The notes under the pieces were generated by a model. That model saw only the letters and a list, made by a program, of their open reading frames with translations, did not search any database and had not been told where the DNA came from. Below, piece after piece: positions 1-6,344 of a stretch of 8,212 nucleotides of DNA. This stretch comes from JBBIVP01 sp037439705 [NCBI: bacterium] (GTDB lineage Bacteria; JBBIVP01), in contig JBBIVP010000032.1 of the NCBI GenBank assembly GCA_037439705.1, forward strand, positions 1 through 8,212, given 5' to 3'. Position 1 is the stretch's first letter. Every line of letters begins with the position of its first letter. The translations under genes were made by a program, and so were the position numbers.

Positions 1-1
1 C

Positions 2-448
2 CTTCAGGTAAACTCACCACAGATTAAATCCAGAGCAGAAGAAATAACAAATGGGATTGAAGACAACCTGGAAAAGGCAAAAAGGATATATGAATGGGTT
101 TATAAGAATGTAAAAAAGGAAGCGTCATTCACTGTTCCGTCCGCTCTTGATGTCCTGAACTCCATGAAGGGAGACTGCAATGAACATGCTGTTCTATTTA
201 CCACTCTTGCAAGAGCAGCAGGAGTTCCAGCAAGGATAGCAGTGGGACTTGTTCAACAGGGAGATTTCCTGTTCTATCATGCATGGGCTGAGATATTTTA
301 CAGAGAGTGGATACCCGTTGACCCAACCCTCGGACAGTTTCCGGCGGATCTCAGCCACATAAAACTTGGCGAGGGAGGAATATCTGAATGGATTGAAGCG
401 GTAAAAGGGCTTGGAAAAATAAAGGTTGAAGTGATAAAAGCAGAATGA
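2..448 (+). CDS. Transglutaminase-like (papain-fold) domain protein, C-terminal fragment
   Basis: The reading frame is open from base 2, so this is the last 148 residues of a gene that starts before the window; the ATG at 164 is internal. The transglutaminase-core triad is visible in fragment numbering: Cys59 in GDCNEHA, His93 in YHAWAE and Asp107 in PVDPT, with the usual RAAGVPAR helix after the Cys. Bacterial members of this fold are often extracytoplasmic and act as cysteine proteases, amidases or cross-linking enzymes; which of these applies cannot be told. The segment before the Cys (AKRIYEWVYKNV) is the helix usually seen leading into the core. The 41 residues after the Asp look like a normal family C-terminus, so the gene is intact at this end. 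The TGA overlaps the ATG of the ABC ATPase (ATGA at 445-448), implying one mRNA and coupled translation. The missing N-terminus hides any signal peptide. Confidence 0.88.
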   Translation, partial: LQVNSPQIKSRAEEITNGIEDNLEKAKRIYEWVYKNVKKEASFTVPSALDVLNSMKGDCNEHAVLFTTLARAAGVPARIAVGLVQQGDFLFYHAWAEIFYREWIPVDPTLGQFPADLSHIKLGEGGISEWIEAVKGLGKIKVEVIKAE

Positions 449-1179
449 TTCTTATTGAAAACCTGACGAAGGAATTCGGAAAAACAAGAGCCATAGATTC
501 ACTCAACCTTGAAATAAAAGATGGAGAGATTTTCGGGTTCCTTGGACCCAATGGCGCTGGAAAGACAACAACCCTGAAAATAATGTCCGGACTCTTAAAA
601 CCAACCTCCGGAAGGGTTCTCATAAATGGACTGGATGTCTGGAAAGAACCGGAAAAGGTAAAAAAAATTATAGGATTTGTTCCGGACAAACCATTCGTGT
701 ATGGAAAACTCACCGGAAGAGAATTTTTAAACTTCATCTCAGAAATTTATGGGGTTGAAGATGAAAGGGAGAAAAGAATAGAAGAGATGCTTGAACTCTT
801 TGACCTTTCTGAGTGGGCAGATGAACTTGTTGAAAGTTATTCGCACGGCATGAAACAGAGACTTGTTATGGCAGGAGCATTCCTTCACAATCCTTCTGTC
901 TTCATAGTGGATGAACCGATGATTGGACTTGACCCTGTTGGAATAAGGATGCTGAAAAACCTTTTCAAGAAAATGCAGGAGATGAACAGAATAGTTTTCA
1001 TGTCAACACACATCCTTGAGATTGCCGAAGAGGTGTGCTCAAGAATAGGCATTATAAACAATGGCAAATTGATCGCAGAAGGCACACTGGATGAACTGAG
1101 AAAGAAAGCAAAAACCGAATCGCCCGACCTTGAAACAATTTTCCTTAAACTTACCGGCAAAGAAATTCCGATAAAGTGA
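445..1179 (+). CDS. ABC transporter ATP-binding protein (ABC-2 exporter type)
   Basis: A 244-residue nucleotide-binding subunit that would power the permease encoded next. All ABC landmarks are present: Walker A GPNGAGKTT (34-42), signature SHGMKQR (133-139, in place of LSGGQ), Walker B VFIVDEP (152-158), D-loop GLDP (161-164) and switch His189 in STH. The Q-loop position reads GFVPDKPF with Asp81 where Gln is usual. This variant, together with the SHGM signature, is typical of ATPases paired with large ABC-2/EcsB-like permeases rather than importers. Length is normal for a stand-alone ABC domain with a short C-terminal extension (LETIFLKLTG). The ATG overlaps the upstream stop, and its own stop overlaps the GTG of the permease, so it sits in the middle of a coupled three-gene unit. 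No strong Shine-Dalgarno is seen, in keeping with coupling. The substrate cannot be predicted. Confidence 0.95.
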   Translation: MILIENLTKEFGKTRAIDSLNLEIKDGEIFGFLGPNGAGKTTTLKIMSGLLKPTSGRVLINGLDVWKEPEKVKKIIGFVPDKPFVYGKLTGREFLNFISEIYGVEDEREKRIEEMLELFDLSEWADELVESYSHGMKQRLVMAGAFLHNPSVFIVDEPMIGLDPVGIRMLKNLFKKMQEMNRIVFMSTHILEIAEEVCSRIGIINNGKLIAEGTLDELRKKAKTESPDLETIFLKLTGKEIPIK

Positions 1180-2861
1180 TAAAGAAAATCACCTTACCTT
1201 TATTAAAGTCTATCCTGAGAAAGATAAAACCAAAAAGTAGGGGCGAGTTTTTGAAATTTTTCAGTGTAATTTTTGTGGCATTGCTCATATTCGGGGTATC
1301 ATTCTGGGCAATGACAAAGCTCCTTATCTATTTTCGTTCCATAGAAATAGTTGGAGAAATCCTCGCGAGAAAGGTTTTCTCAATTATTTATCTCTCATTT
1401 TTCTTCGTCCTCATAATGAGCAACTCAATAACAGCATTCTCTACCTATTTCTTTTCAGAGGACCTGAACCTTTTAAAATTTTCACCCGTTCCCATTTATG
1501 ACCTCTTTCTATCAAGATTTATCTATACCCTCATCATCAGTTCCTATCTTGTCATGTTCTTTTTTCTCCCCGTTCTCTTCTCCTACGGATATGTTTATAA
1601 AGCAGGAATAATCTACTACCTCGTCTCAATACCAGTCTTTTTCATTTTTCTCCTCATTCCCTGTGCTATCGGCTCCTCAATCTCTTTTCTTCTCGTTTCC
1701 ATCTTTCCTGCGAGAAGGGCAAGGGATTTTCTGTTTATCACAGCAATGCTTTTCGGCGTAGCCCTTTATATTCTCATAAGGGTCTTGAGACCCGAAAGGC
1801 TTGTTGACCCTGAAAGGTTCAGAGACCTCGCCAATTACATCTCATCCCTTTATATGCCCGAAAAGTTTTATCTTCCATCCTTCTGGCTCACAAAAATAAG
1901 CTTTGATGCACTTAAAGGAGAAATAAATTCTGGATTTCTTTTGCTTCTCTTAACCGGCTCCATTTCTCTGACATATCTAACAATGCTCCTTTACGGAACA
2001 ACAGATAAAGTTGCATGGTCAAAAGCGCAGGAGGCAAGAGGAGCTCCAATTACCCGTTCAACGATTTTCAACAGGATTCTTGACTTTCTCATCCGTCCTG
2101 CGGGAAGAACATTCAGGGCATTTCTCTTAAAGGACACCAAAACATTCTTCAGGGACACTGCCCAGTGGTCTCAGATTTTTCTTCTGGCTGCACTCATAGC
2201 GGTATATCTCTACAATTATTATGTCCTTCCCCTTGACAGACTTCCCTTTCCGACATTTTACATGCAAAATTTTATAGCGTTTGTCAATAAAGGTCTTGCG
2301 GGTTTCGTGGTGGCCGCTGTTGCCACAAGGTTCCTCTATTCTGCTGTCAGCCTTGAAGGAGAAGGTATATGGATTGTAAAAGGAGCACCCATTTCGGCAG
2401 GAAAATTTTTGCTGAGCAAAGCAATAATAGGTTTCATTCCGCTGTTTATCCTCGCTGAAATTCTAATCATCGCCACAAACATTCTGCTTCACACCACAAA
2501 ATTTATGATGGTTATATCCGCAGTCCACATTGCAATAATAGTCACCGGACTTGTTAGCCTCGGGATTGGAATAGGAACCATGTATCCGAATTTCAAATAT
2601 GAAAATGTTGCCCAGATACCAATGAGCTACGGTGGATTTATATACATGGTTTTAAGCCTCCTTTATGTCGGAGCCTCAGTTCTTATAAGCGCTGTCCCCA
2701 TCTACACATTCTTTAAACTCATTCTGAAAATGAAGGTTTATCCCTATCAAATTTTCATAAGCATCATTTTTATTATACTTCTCATAGCTCTTCATTTAGA
2801 GGTAATATACCGGTTCTTCAGAATGGGAGAAAAGGCTTTTGAATCTCTTGAGGTCTCATAA
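1176..2861 (+). CDS. Large ABC-2-type permease, putative ABC exporter membrane subunit
   Basis: A 561-residue polytopic membrane protein with about 12 hydrophobic segments by eye (near residues 27-48, 66-90, 110-136, 142-178, 184-202, 250-273, 331-350, 367-388, 411-437, 446-474, 500-522 and 532-556). A cytoplasmic linker (about 280-325) carries KDTKTFFRDTAQWSQ, resembling the KD...RD..QWSQ stretch I associate with large putative ABC exporter permeases. Similar motifs recur in each half: KFSPVPIYDLFLSRF (101-115) and KGAPISAGKFLLSKA (402-416), suggesting a duplicated, fused permease. It should pair with a homodimer of the ATPase encoded just upstream. The start is GTG at 1176, overlapping the ATPase stop (GTGA); the next in-frame Met (residue 46) lies inside the first membrane segment, so the GTG is preferred. 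Transported substrate unknown; exporter direction is inferred from family only. Confidence 0.9.
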   Translation: MIKKITLPLLKSILRKIKPKSRGEFLKFFSVIFVALLIFGVSFWAMTKLLIYFRSIEIVGEILARKVFSIIYLSFFFVLIMSNSITAFSTYFFSEDLNLLKFSPVPIYDLFLSRFIYTLIISSYLVMFFFLPVLFSYGYVYKAGIIYYLVSIPVFFIFLLIPCAIGSSISFLLVSIFPARRARDFLFITAMLFGVALYILIRVLRPERLVDPERFRDLANYISSLYMPEKFYLPSFWLTKISFDALKGEINSGFLLLLLTGSISLTYLTMLLYGTTDKVAWSKAQEARGAPITRSTIFNRILDFLIRPAGRTFRAFLLKDTKTFFRDTAQWSQIFLLAALIAVYLYNYYVLPLDRLPFPTFYMQNFIAFVNKGLAGFVVAAVATRFLYSAVSLEGEGIWIVKGAPISAGKFLLSKAIIGFIPLFILAEILIIATNILLHTTKFMMVISAVHIAIIVTGLVSLGIGIGTMYPNFKYENVAQIPMSYGGFIYMVLSLLYVGASVLISAVPIYTFFKLILKMKVYPYQIFISIIFIILLIALHLEVIYRFFRMGEKAFESLEVS

Positions 2862-2878
2862 ATCGCTGGCTTGAGGTC
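2847..2878. repeat. 9-bp direct repeat around the permease stop codon
   Basis: CTTGAGGTC occurs at 2847-2855, in the last codons of the permease gene, and again at 2870-2878 just after the stop, 23 bp apart. It may be a small slippage duplication or chance. No function is assigned. Confidence 0.4.
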
Positions 2879-2884
2879 AGGGAT

Positions 2885-2919
2885 TGAATTTTCATCATTA
2901 ATTCATCAGTGAATTTTTC
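2885..2919 (+). terminator. Possible weak AT-rich terminator hairpin after the ABC operon
   Basis: TGAATT (2885-2890), AATTCA (2900-2905) and TGAATT (2910-2915) form an alternating set, so the middle copy can pair with either flank. The right-hand hairpin has a 6-bp stem and a TCAG loop, and runs into TTTC, the general layout of an intrinsic terminator. With only one G-C pair per stem it would be weak, and it may simply be AT-rich spacer. Its position, 24-58 nt after the permease stop and before the mlaE promoter, is the main support. Confidence 0.3.
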
Positions 2920-2984
2920 TAAATATCTTTGCATTCTGGTATTGCCTTAGCTTTTTAGTTTTTATTTCCTTTTTTATCCATAAT

Positions 2985-2992
2985 GGTATAAT
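2985..2992 (+). promoter_or_regulatory. Extended -10 promoter for mlaEFD
   Basis: A perfect TATAAT lies at 2987-2992. The preceding bases complete an extended -10 (T2984, G2985, G2986), which can act without a good -35. The -35 position at 17-bp spacing (2964-2969, ATTTCC) does not match. The predicted start of transcription, about 7 nt after the -10, falls at or next to the A of the mlaE ATG (2999), so the mRNA would have almost no 5' leader. A near-palindrome (TATCCAT, A, ATGG, T, ATA; 2975-2990) overlaps the -10 and might be an operator. Confidence 0.6.
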
Positions 2993-2998
2993 AATCCC

Positions 2999-3760
2999 AT
3001 GAACCTGAACGCTGCTGAAAAAATCTTCAGAGAGATAGGAAGGGGATGGCTACTTTTCAAGGACTCTATGGCCAGATTAGGAAAAAAGCCTTTCTACCGG
3101 GATGAATTCTTTACACAGATGGATTACATCGGTGTTTCATCCATTCCCATAATAATACTCACAGGACTCTTTTCAGGAATGGTCATCGCCATAAACACTG
3201 CTTATTCTCTTGAAATGTTTGGTGTAAAGGCTTATATAGGAAAAGGAGTTGCCATAGCTCAGGTAAGAGAACTCGGACCGGTTATAGGAGCGCTCATGGT
3301 AAACGGAAGGGTTGGAGCAGGAATTGCTGCTGAGATTGCATCAATGGTTATTACAGAGCAGGTTGAAGCAATGAGGGCTTTAGGAGTTGACCCTTTAAGG
3401 AAACTCGTCCTTCCAAGAATTCTTGCGGGAATGATTTCAATGCCCCTTTTAACAATAATAACTGACATAGCAGGAATTGTTGGAGGAGGAATTATTACTG
3501 TTTTTTTCCTGAAACTTTCAGCGGCCTTTTACTTTTCATCAGCGCTGGAAATTCTTGATCACCAGGACATAATTATAGGTCTTACAAAACCATTCTTTTT
3601 CGGGCTGATTATAACTGCCTGCTCGTGCTACATGGGAATGAGCGCCTACGGAGGACCACAGGGCGTTGGAAAGGCTACAACGAGAGCGGTTGTAGTTTCT
3701 TCAATCCTCGTTCTCTTTGCAGACTTCCTCCTCGCAAAGTTTTTCTTCTGGATATTCTAA
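2999..3760 (+). CDS. mlaE: MlaE-family ABC permease of an MCE lipid transporter
   Basis: A 253-residue inner-membrane permease (MlaE/YrbE, Ttg2B family), which forms the membrane core of phospholipid transporters that maintain outer-membrane lipid asymmetry or move lipid between the two membranes. The family block is clear: RELGPVIGALMVNGRVGAG (90-108), followed by AAEIASM, TEQVEAMRALGVDPLR (119-134) and, near the C-terminus, GVGKATTRAVV (222-232). The N-terminal amphipathic helix (about 5-30) and about five membrane segments (45-70, 86-105, 140-178, 194-214, 229-252) match the known MlaE layout. Length agrees with E. coli MlaE at about 260 residues, supporting the ATG at 2999; a later Met at residue 24 would cut the N-terminal helix. 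No Shine-Dalgarno precedes the ATG, and a TATAAT lies only 6 bp before it, so translation may be leaderless. mlaF begins 2 nt after its stop. Confidence 0.95.
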   Translation: MNLNAAEKIFREIGRGWLLFKDSMARLGKKPFYRDEFFTQMDYIGVSSIPIIILTGLFSGMVIAINTAYSLEMFGVKAYIGKGVAIAQVRELGPVIGALMVNGRVGAGIAAEIASMVITEQVEAMRALGVDPLRKLVLPRILAGMISMPLLTIITDIAGIVGGGIITVFFLKLSAAFYFSSALEILDHQDIIIGLTKPFFFGLIITACSCYMGMSAYGGPQGVGKATTRAVVVSSILVLFADFLLAKFFFWIF

Positions 3761-3762
3761 AA

Positions 3763-4485
3763 ATGGAGGAAGTCATAAGGTTTGAAAATGTGGTTTACAG
3801 AATCCAGAAAAAGAGGGTCATTGACAGAATCTCGTTCAGCGTTCAAAGAGGGGAAACAAAGGTTATCCTTGGAGGAAGCGGAGGCGGAAAAACCACCATT
3901 TTAAGACTCATTTTGGGTCTAATCACTCCGGATAGTGGAAGCATCTATCTCTTTGGAAAGGACATAACAAAAATGGAAGAGGAAGAGATTAATGAAATGA
4001 GAAAGAAGATAGGGATGGTTTTTCAATCTGGCGCTCTTTTTGAATCCCTTACTGTGGAGGAAAATGTTTCTTATCCCCTTGTTGAAATGGGCTTTCCTGA
4101 TGATAAAATAAAAAAGAAAGTGAAAGAAGTGCTTGAACTTTTAAATCTTTCAGAAACAGAAGATATGATGCCTTCTGAGCTCAGCGGAGGTATGAGAAAA
4201 AGAGTTGCTATAGCGAGGGCACTGATCACAAATCCTGAAGTAATGCTTTATGACGAACCAACCACGGGGGTTGACCCAATTCTTGCAAAAACAATAATTG
4301 AACACATAAAAAAGTTGAAGGAGGAACTGAAAGTGACTTCTGTTGTAGTAACCCACGAATTGAAATATGCTTTTATGATAGGAGATAGTTTTGCTATGCT
4401 TAAGGAAGGGAAAATTGTATTTGATGGCTCAAAGGAAGAACTTATTGAGTTTAAAGACGATTATGTGAGGGCATTTGTATCATGA
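3763..4485 (+). CDS. mlaF: MlaF-family ATPase of an MCE lipid transporter
   Basis: A 240-residue ABC ATPase driving the MlaE permease. Walker A is GGSGGGKTT (37-45), the Q-loop Gln88 sits in VFQSGALFESLTVEENV, the signature is LSGGM (140-144), Walker B VMLYDEP (160-166), D-loop GVDP (169-172) and switch His198. The FQSGALF..LTV.ENV stretch and the SGGM signature mark the MlaF/Ttg2A branch among ABC ATPases. The frame stays open upstream to 3625, but those 46 residues are an out-of-frame reading of the end of mlaE. The ATG at 3763, 2 nt after the mlaE stop, gives the standard family N-terminus (MEEVIRFENV). There is no Shine-Dalgarno before this ATG; a GGAGGA lies just inside the coding region (3765-3770). 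Translation probably depends on ribosomes finishing mlaE. Its TGA overlaps the ATG of mlaD. No separate MlaB (STAS) gene follows, although E. coli MlaF binds one. Confidence 0.95.
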   Translation: MEEVIRFENVVYRIQKKRVIDRISFSVQRGETKVILGGSGGGKTTILRLILGLITPDSGSIYLFGKDITKMEEEEINEMRKKIGMVFQSGALFESLTVEENVSYPLVEMGFPDDKIKKKVKEVLELLNLSETEDMMPSELSGGMRKRVAIARALITNPEVMLYDEPTTGVDPILAKTIIEHIKKLKEELKVTSVVVTHELKYAFMIGDSFAMLKEGKIVFDGSKEELIEFKDDYVRAFVS

Positions 4486-5363
4486 AGAAAAAAGAATACA
4501 TATCTATTCACGAGTTCAGGGTTGGGATATTTGTAACGGTTGCAGTAGTTGCACTTACTGCCGTTATAGTAATGATGAGCGGAAAGTTCGGATTTTTCGC
4601 GAGGACAATAGAGATAGAGGCTGAATTTGATAATGTGGGAGGTCTCATAGAAGGGGCTCCTGTTTTCTTCTCCGGTGTGGAAGTTGGAAAGGTAAGCAAA
4701 GTTTATCTCCTCCCGGATGGAAATGTAAAGGTAAGAATGAAAATCCTTCAAAGGGAATCCGTTAAAATACCAAGGGATTCAGTAGCTACCCTGAGAACAA
4801 TGGGGGTTCTCGGAGATGTGGTTGTGGAGCTTCAAAAGGGTGTCTCATGGAAGTCAGTAAAAAACGGAGATTTGATTTCAGGAACTCCAATGAAAACAAT
4901 ACCACAGGCATTTGAAGTATTCGGAGTTCTCGCCCAGAAGATGGCAGATGCAGTGGACAGTTTAAAAGTAATTGCAACTTCAATCTCAGAAGGCAAGGGG
5001 TCCCTCGGAAAATTCATAAACGACCCATCGCTTTATAACAAATTCCTTTCTACCATATCCGAGCTTGAATCAAGCATTAAGGATGTAAAATCTGTAACAG
5101 AGGATATAAAAAACGCAGTTTCAAAGTTTTCTCCAGAAAAAACTGCTGAGGATTTCAGAAAGACAGTGGAAAACCTTGAAAAGCTAACAAAAAGACTGGA
5201 AGAATTCTCAAAATCTCTTGAATCAAAGGACGGCACCCTTTCTAAACTTTTAACAGAAGACAAAATGTATAAAGACCTGCTCGGAGCAATAAATGAACTG
5301 AAAGAACTGATAGCAGACATTAAAAAGAATCCAAAGAAATATATGAACATAAAAATTTTCTGA
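4482..5363 (+). CDS. mlaD: MCE-domain lipid-binding protein, MlaD-like with long helical tail
   Basis: A 293-residue MCE protein that should form a ring on the periplasmic side of the MlaE/MlaF complex and carry lipid through its pore. There is a short basic N-terminus, one membrane anchor (about 13-32) and a single MCE domain (about 41-119) with GLIEGAPVFFSGVEVGKV (54-71) and TMGVLGD (106-112). The remaining 170 residues are mostly helical, charged and coiled-coil-like, much longer than in E. coli MlaD (about 183 residues in all). The tail holds two copies of a G[ST]L.K[FL][IL]..D...Y motif (173-185 and 251-263) and ends in DIKKNPKKYMNIKIF, a common C-terminal signature of longer MCE proteins. 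The ATG overlaps the mlaF stop (ATGA); GAGGG at 4466-4470 may be a ribosome site. The stop lies 2 nt from the stop of the convergent SDR gene. Confidence 0.93.
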   Translation: MKKKEYISIHEFRVGIFVTVAVVALTAVIVMMSGKFGFFARTIEIEAEFDNVGGLIEGAPVFFSGVEVGKVSKVYLLPDGNVKVRMKILQRESVKIPRDSVATLRTMGVLGDVVVELQKGVSWKSVKNGDLISGTPMKTIPQAFEVFGVLAQKMADAVDSLKVIATSISEGKGSLGKFINDPSLYNKFLSTISELESSIKDVKSVTEDIKNAVSKFSPEKTAEDFRKTVENLEKLTKRLEEFSKSLESKDGTLSKLLTEDKMYKDLLGAINELKELIADIKKNPKKYMNIKIF

Positions 5364-5414
5364 ATTTATCCAAACCTTACATGATTTTTGGAAGTAAATT
5401 TCAGAATTTTCTCC
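5358..5414. terminator. Possible bidirectional terminator across the convergent mlaD and SDR gene ends
   Basis: An imperfect inverted repeat spans both stop codons. TTCTGAA (5358-5364), TTTA (5365-5368) and TCCAAA (5369-5374) pair with TTTGGA (5387-5392), TAAA (5395-5398) and TTCAGAA (5400-5406). This makes 17 base pairs with a 2-nt bulge (5393-5394), a 1-nt bulge (5399) and a 12-nt loop. On the plus strand the hairpin is followed by TTTTC (5407-5411); on the minus strand it is followed by AATTTTT (complement of 5357-5351). The stem is AT-rich (five G-C pairs), so strength is uncertain. Part of it encodes the last residues of each protein. Confidence 0.5.
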
Positions 5415-6343
5415 ATCCTTTCTGACGATGGAACACAGCTGTATTTCAAGAAATCCTTGTTTATGGGATAATAAAAATCAGTAATCCCGAGTTTCCACTG
5501 TATTGAGTTTATCATAGAAAGAACAAAAGGTGGAACGGGAATCACTTTTCTTTTATTCAATCTCAAAAATGTAGAAAGAGGCGCAGTTTCCTTTCCTTTT
5601 ATGTTAAACACGCCTCTGACATTTGTGTGAACAGCGTATTGAATCGCATTGACCACATCTCTTGAATGAATGAGGTTTATTACCGGGTCAAATCCCAAGT
5701 GTTTGAACACAATTCTTTGATTAAGATATATGTTCATCTGAGAATTTATATTTCTTCCTATAATATGAGGAAACCTCAAAACAACTATATCCATTTTGTC
5801 ATTTTCCATAGCTGCTCTGCACAGCATATCTGCATCCACTCTATCTTTTATCCACTGTGGCGCCTGAGGGTCAAAATTCAGGTCCCAGCTTTCATTGATT
5901 ATAGCAGGTGAATTGTTTTTGAGTTTATAAACATATATTGTGCTTTTAAAAACAAATTTTTTTATCCCTTTTGTATTCAGGCACATATCAAGAAGATTTT
6001 TTGTTCCTTCTACATTAAGTGTATGAGGGTCAAGGTCCCTCCTTGAAACCTCCTCCACAAAAGCAAGATGAACCACTGTGTTTATGTTTGCGTTCCTGAA
6101 TTCAGAAGAAATGAAAAGATTGTGGAGCTCCCTGTATTTCAGAATATCAACCTTCATATATATAAATCTGGATGGACTGTAATCGTTGAAATAATAGGGC
6201 TTGTCAATTCTTCCAATTCCTATAATTTTTCCAACCCTTTTATCAAAATAGAATTGTTCAGCAACCATCCTCCCCGTTGTGCTCGTTACCCCCGTAATGA
6301 AAATGTTCTTCCTCGCATTTCTTGTTGAGTTTTTTTTCTTCAT
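5366..6343 (-). CDS. Atypical extended SDR, NAD-dependent epimerase/dehydratase family
   Basis: A 325-residue Rossmann-fold protein of the extended short-chain dehydrogenase type. The nucleotide-binding loop is ITGVTSTTGR (16-25), where Ser21 replaces the middle Gly of TGxxGxxG. Asp66 (VDI), VVHLAF (90-95), the N..GT helix (Asn110) and LRFPHIIGR (189-197) fit the fold. The active-site strand reads KSTIYVY (133-139), so the upstream Ser/Thr is kept. Aligning the following helix (WIKDRVDAD) with the usual YGRSKxxxE puts Trp164 and Arg168 where Tyr and Lys belong, so the protein may be non-catalytic or work differently. Some extended SDRs annotated as possible UDP-glucose epimerases are known to lack the full catalytic tetrad. 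Its ATG lies 1 nt after the stop of the acyltransferase gene, so the two share an mRNA and perhaps a lipid-related role. By eye, local GC (25-35% in sampled lines) is lower than in neighbouring genes. Substrate unknown. Confidence 0.85.
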   Translation of the reverse strand: MKKKNSTRNARKNIFITGVTSTTGRMVAEQFYFDKRVGKIIGIGRIDKPYYFNDYSPSRFIYMKVDILKYRELHNLFISSEFRNANINTVVHLAFVEEVSRRDLDPHTLNVEGTKNLLDMCLNTKGIKKFVFKSTIYVYKLKNNSPAIINESWDLNFDPQAPQWIKDRVDADMLCRAAMENDKMDIVVLRFPHIIGRNINSQMNIYLNQRIVFKHLGFDPVINLIHSRDVVNAIQYAVHTNVRGVFNIKGKETAPLSTFLRLNKRKVIPVPPFVLSMINSIQWKLGITDFYYPINKDFLKYSCVPSSERMEKILKFTSKNHVRFG

Positions 6344-6344
6344 T

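Noticed and set aside
164-166. ATG as the start of the transglutaminase-like gene
   Set aside because: The frame is open back to base 2, and the residues before this Met form the helix normally found ahead of the catalytic Cys.
2943-2948. TTGCCT as the -35 of the mlaE promoter
   Set aside because: It is 38 bp from the TATAAT, far from the 16-18 bp spacing required.
2862-2998. Small gene or RNA between the permease and mlaE
   Set aside because: No open frame with a start signal and no recognisable structured RNA; only short repeats and the promoter were found.
3625-3762. N-terminal extension of the mlaF frame beginning MLHGNERLRR
   Set aside because: It reads the end of mlaE in another frame. 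MlaF homology begins at the ATG at 3763, which gives the normal family length.
5033-5350. Minus-strand 105-codon frame opposite mlaD
   Set aside because: It is Ser/Phe-rich, as expected opposite the Lys/Glu-rich tail of MlaD; no start signal or homology was recognised.
5666-6328. Plus-strand open frames of 81 and 86 codons opposite the SDR gene
   Set aside because: They are antisense to an intact gene, have no ribosome site, and their Tyr/His/Ser-rich composition is typical of shadow frames.
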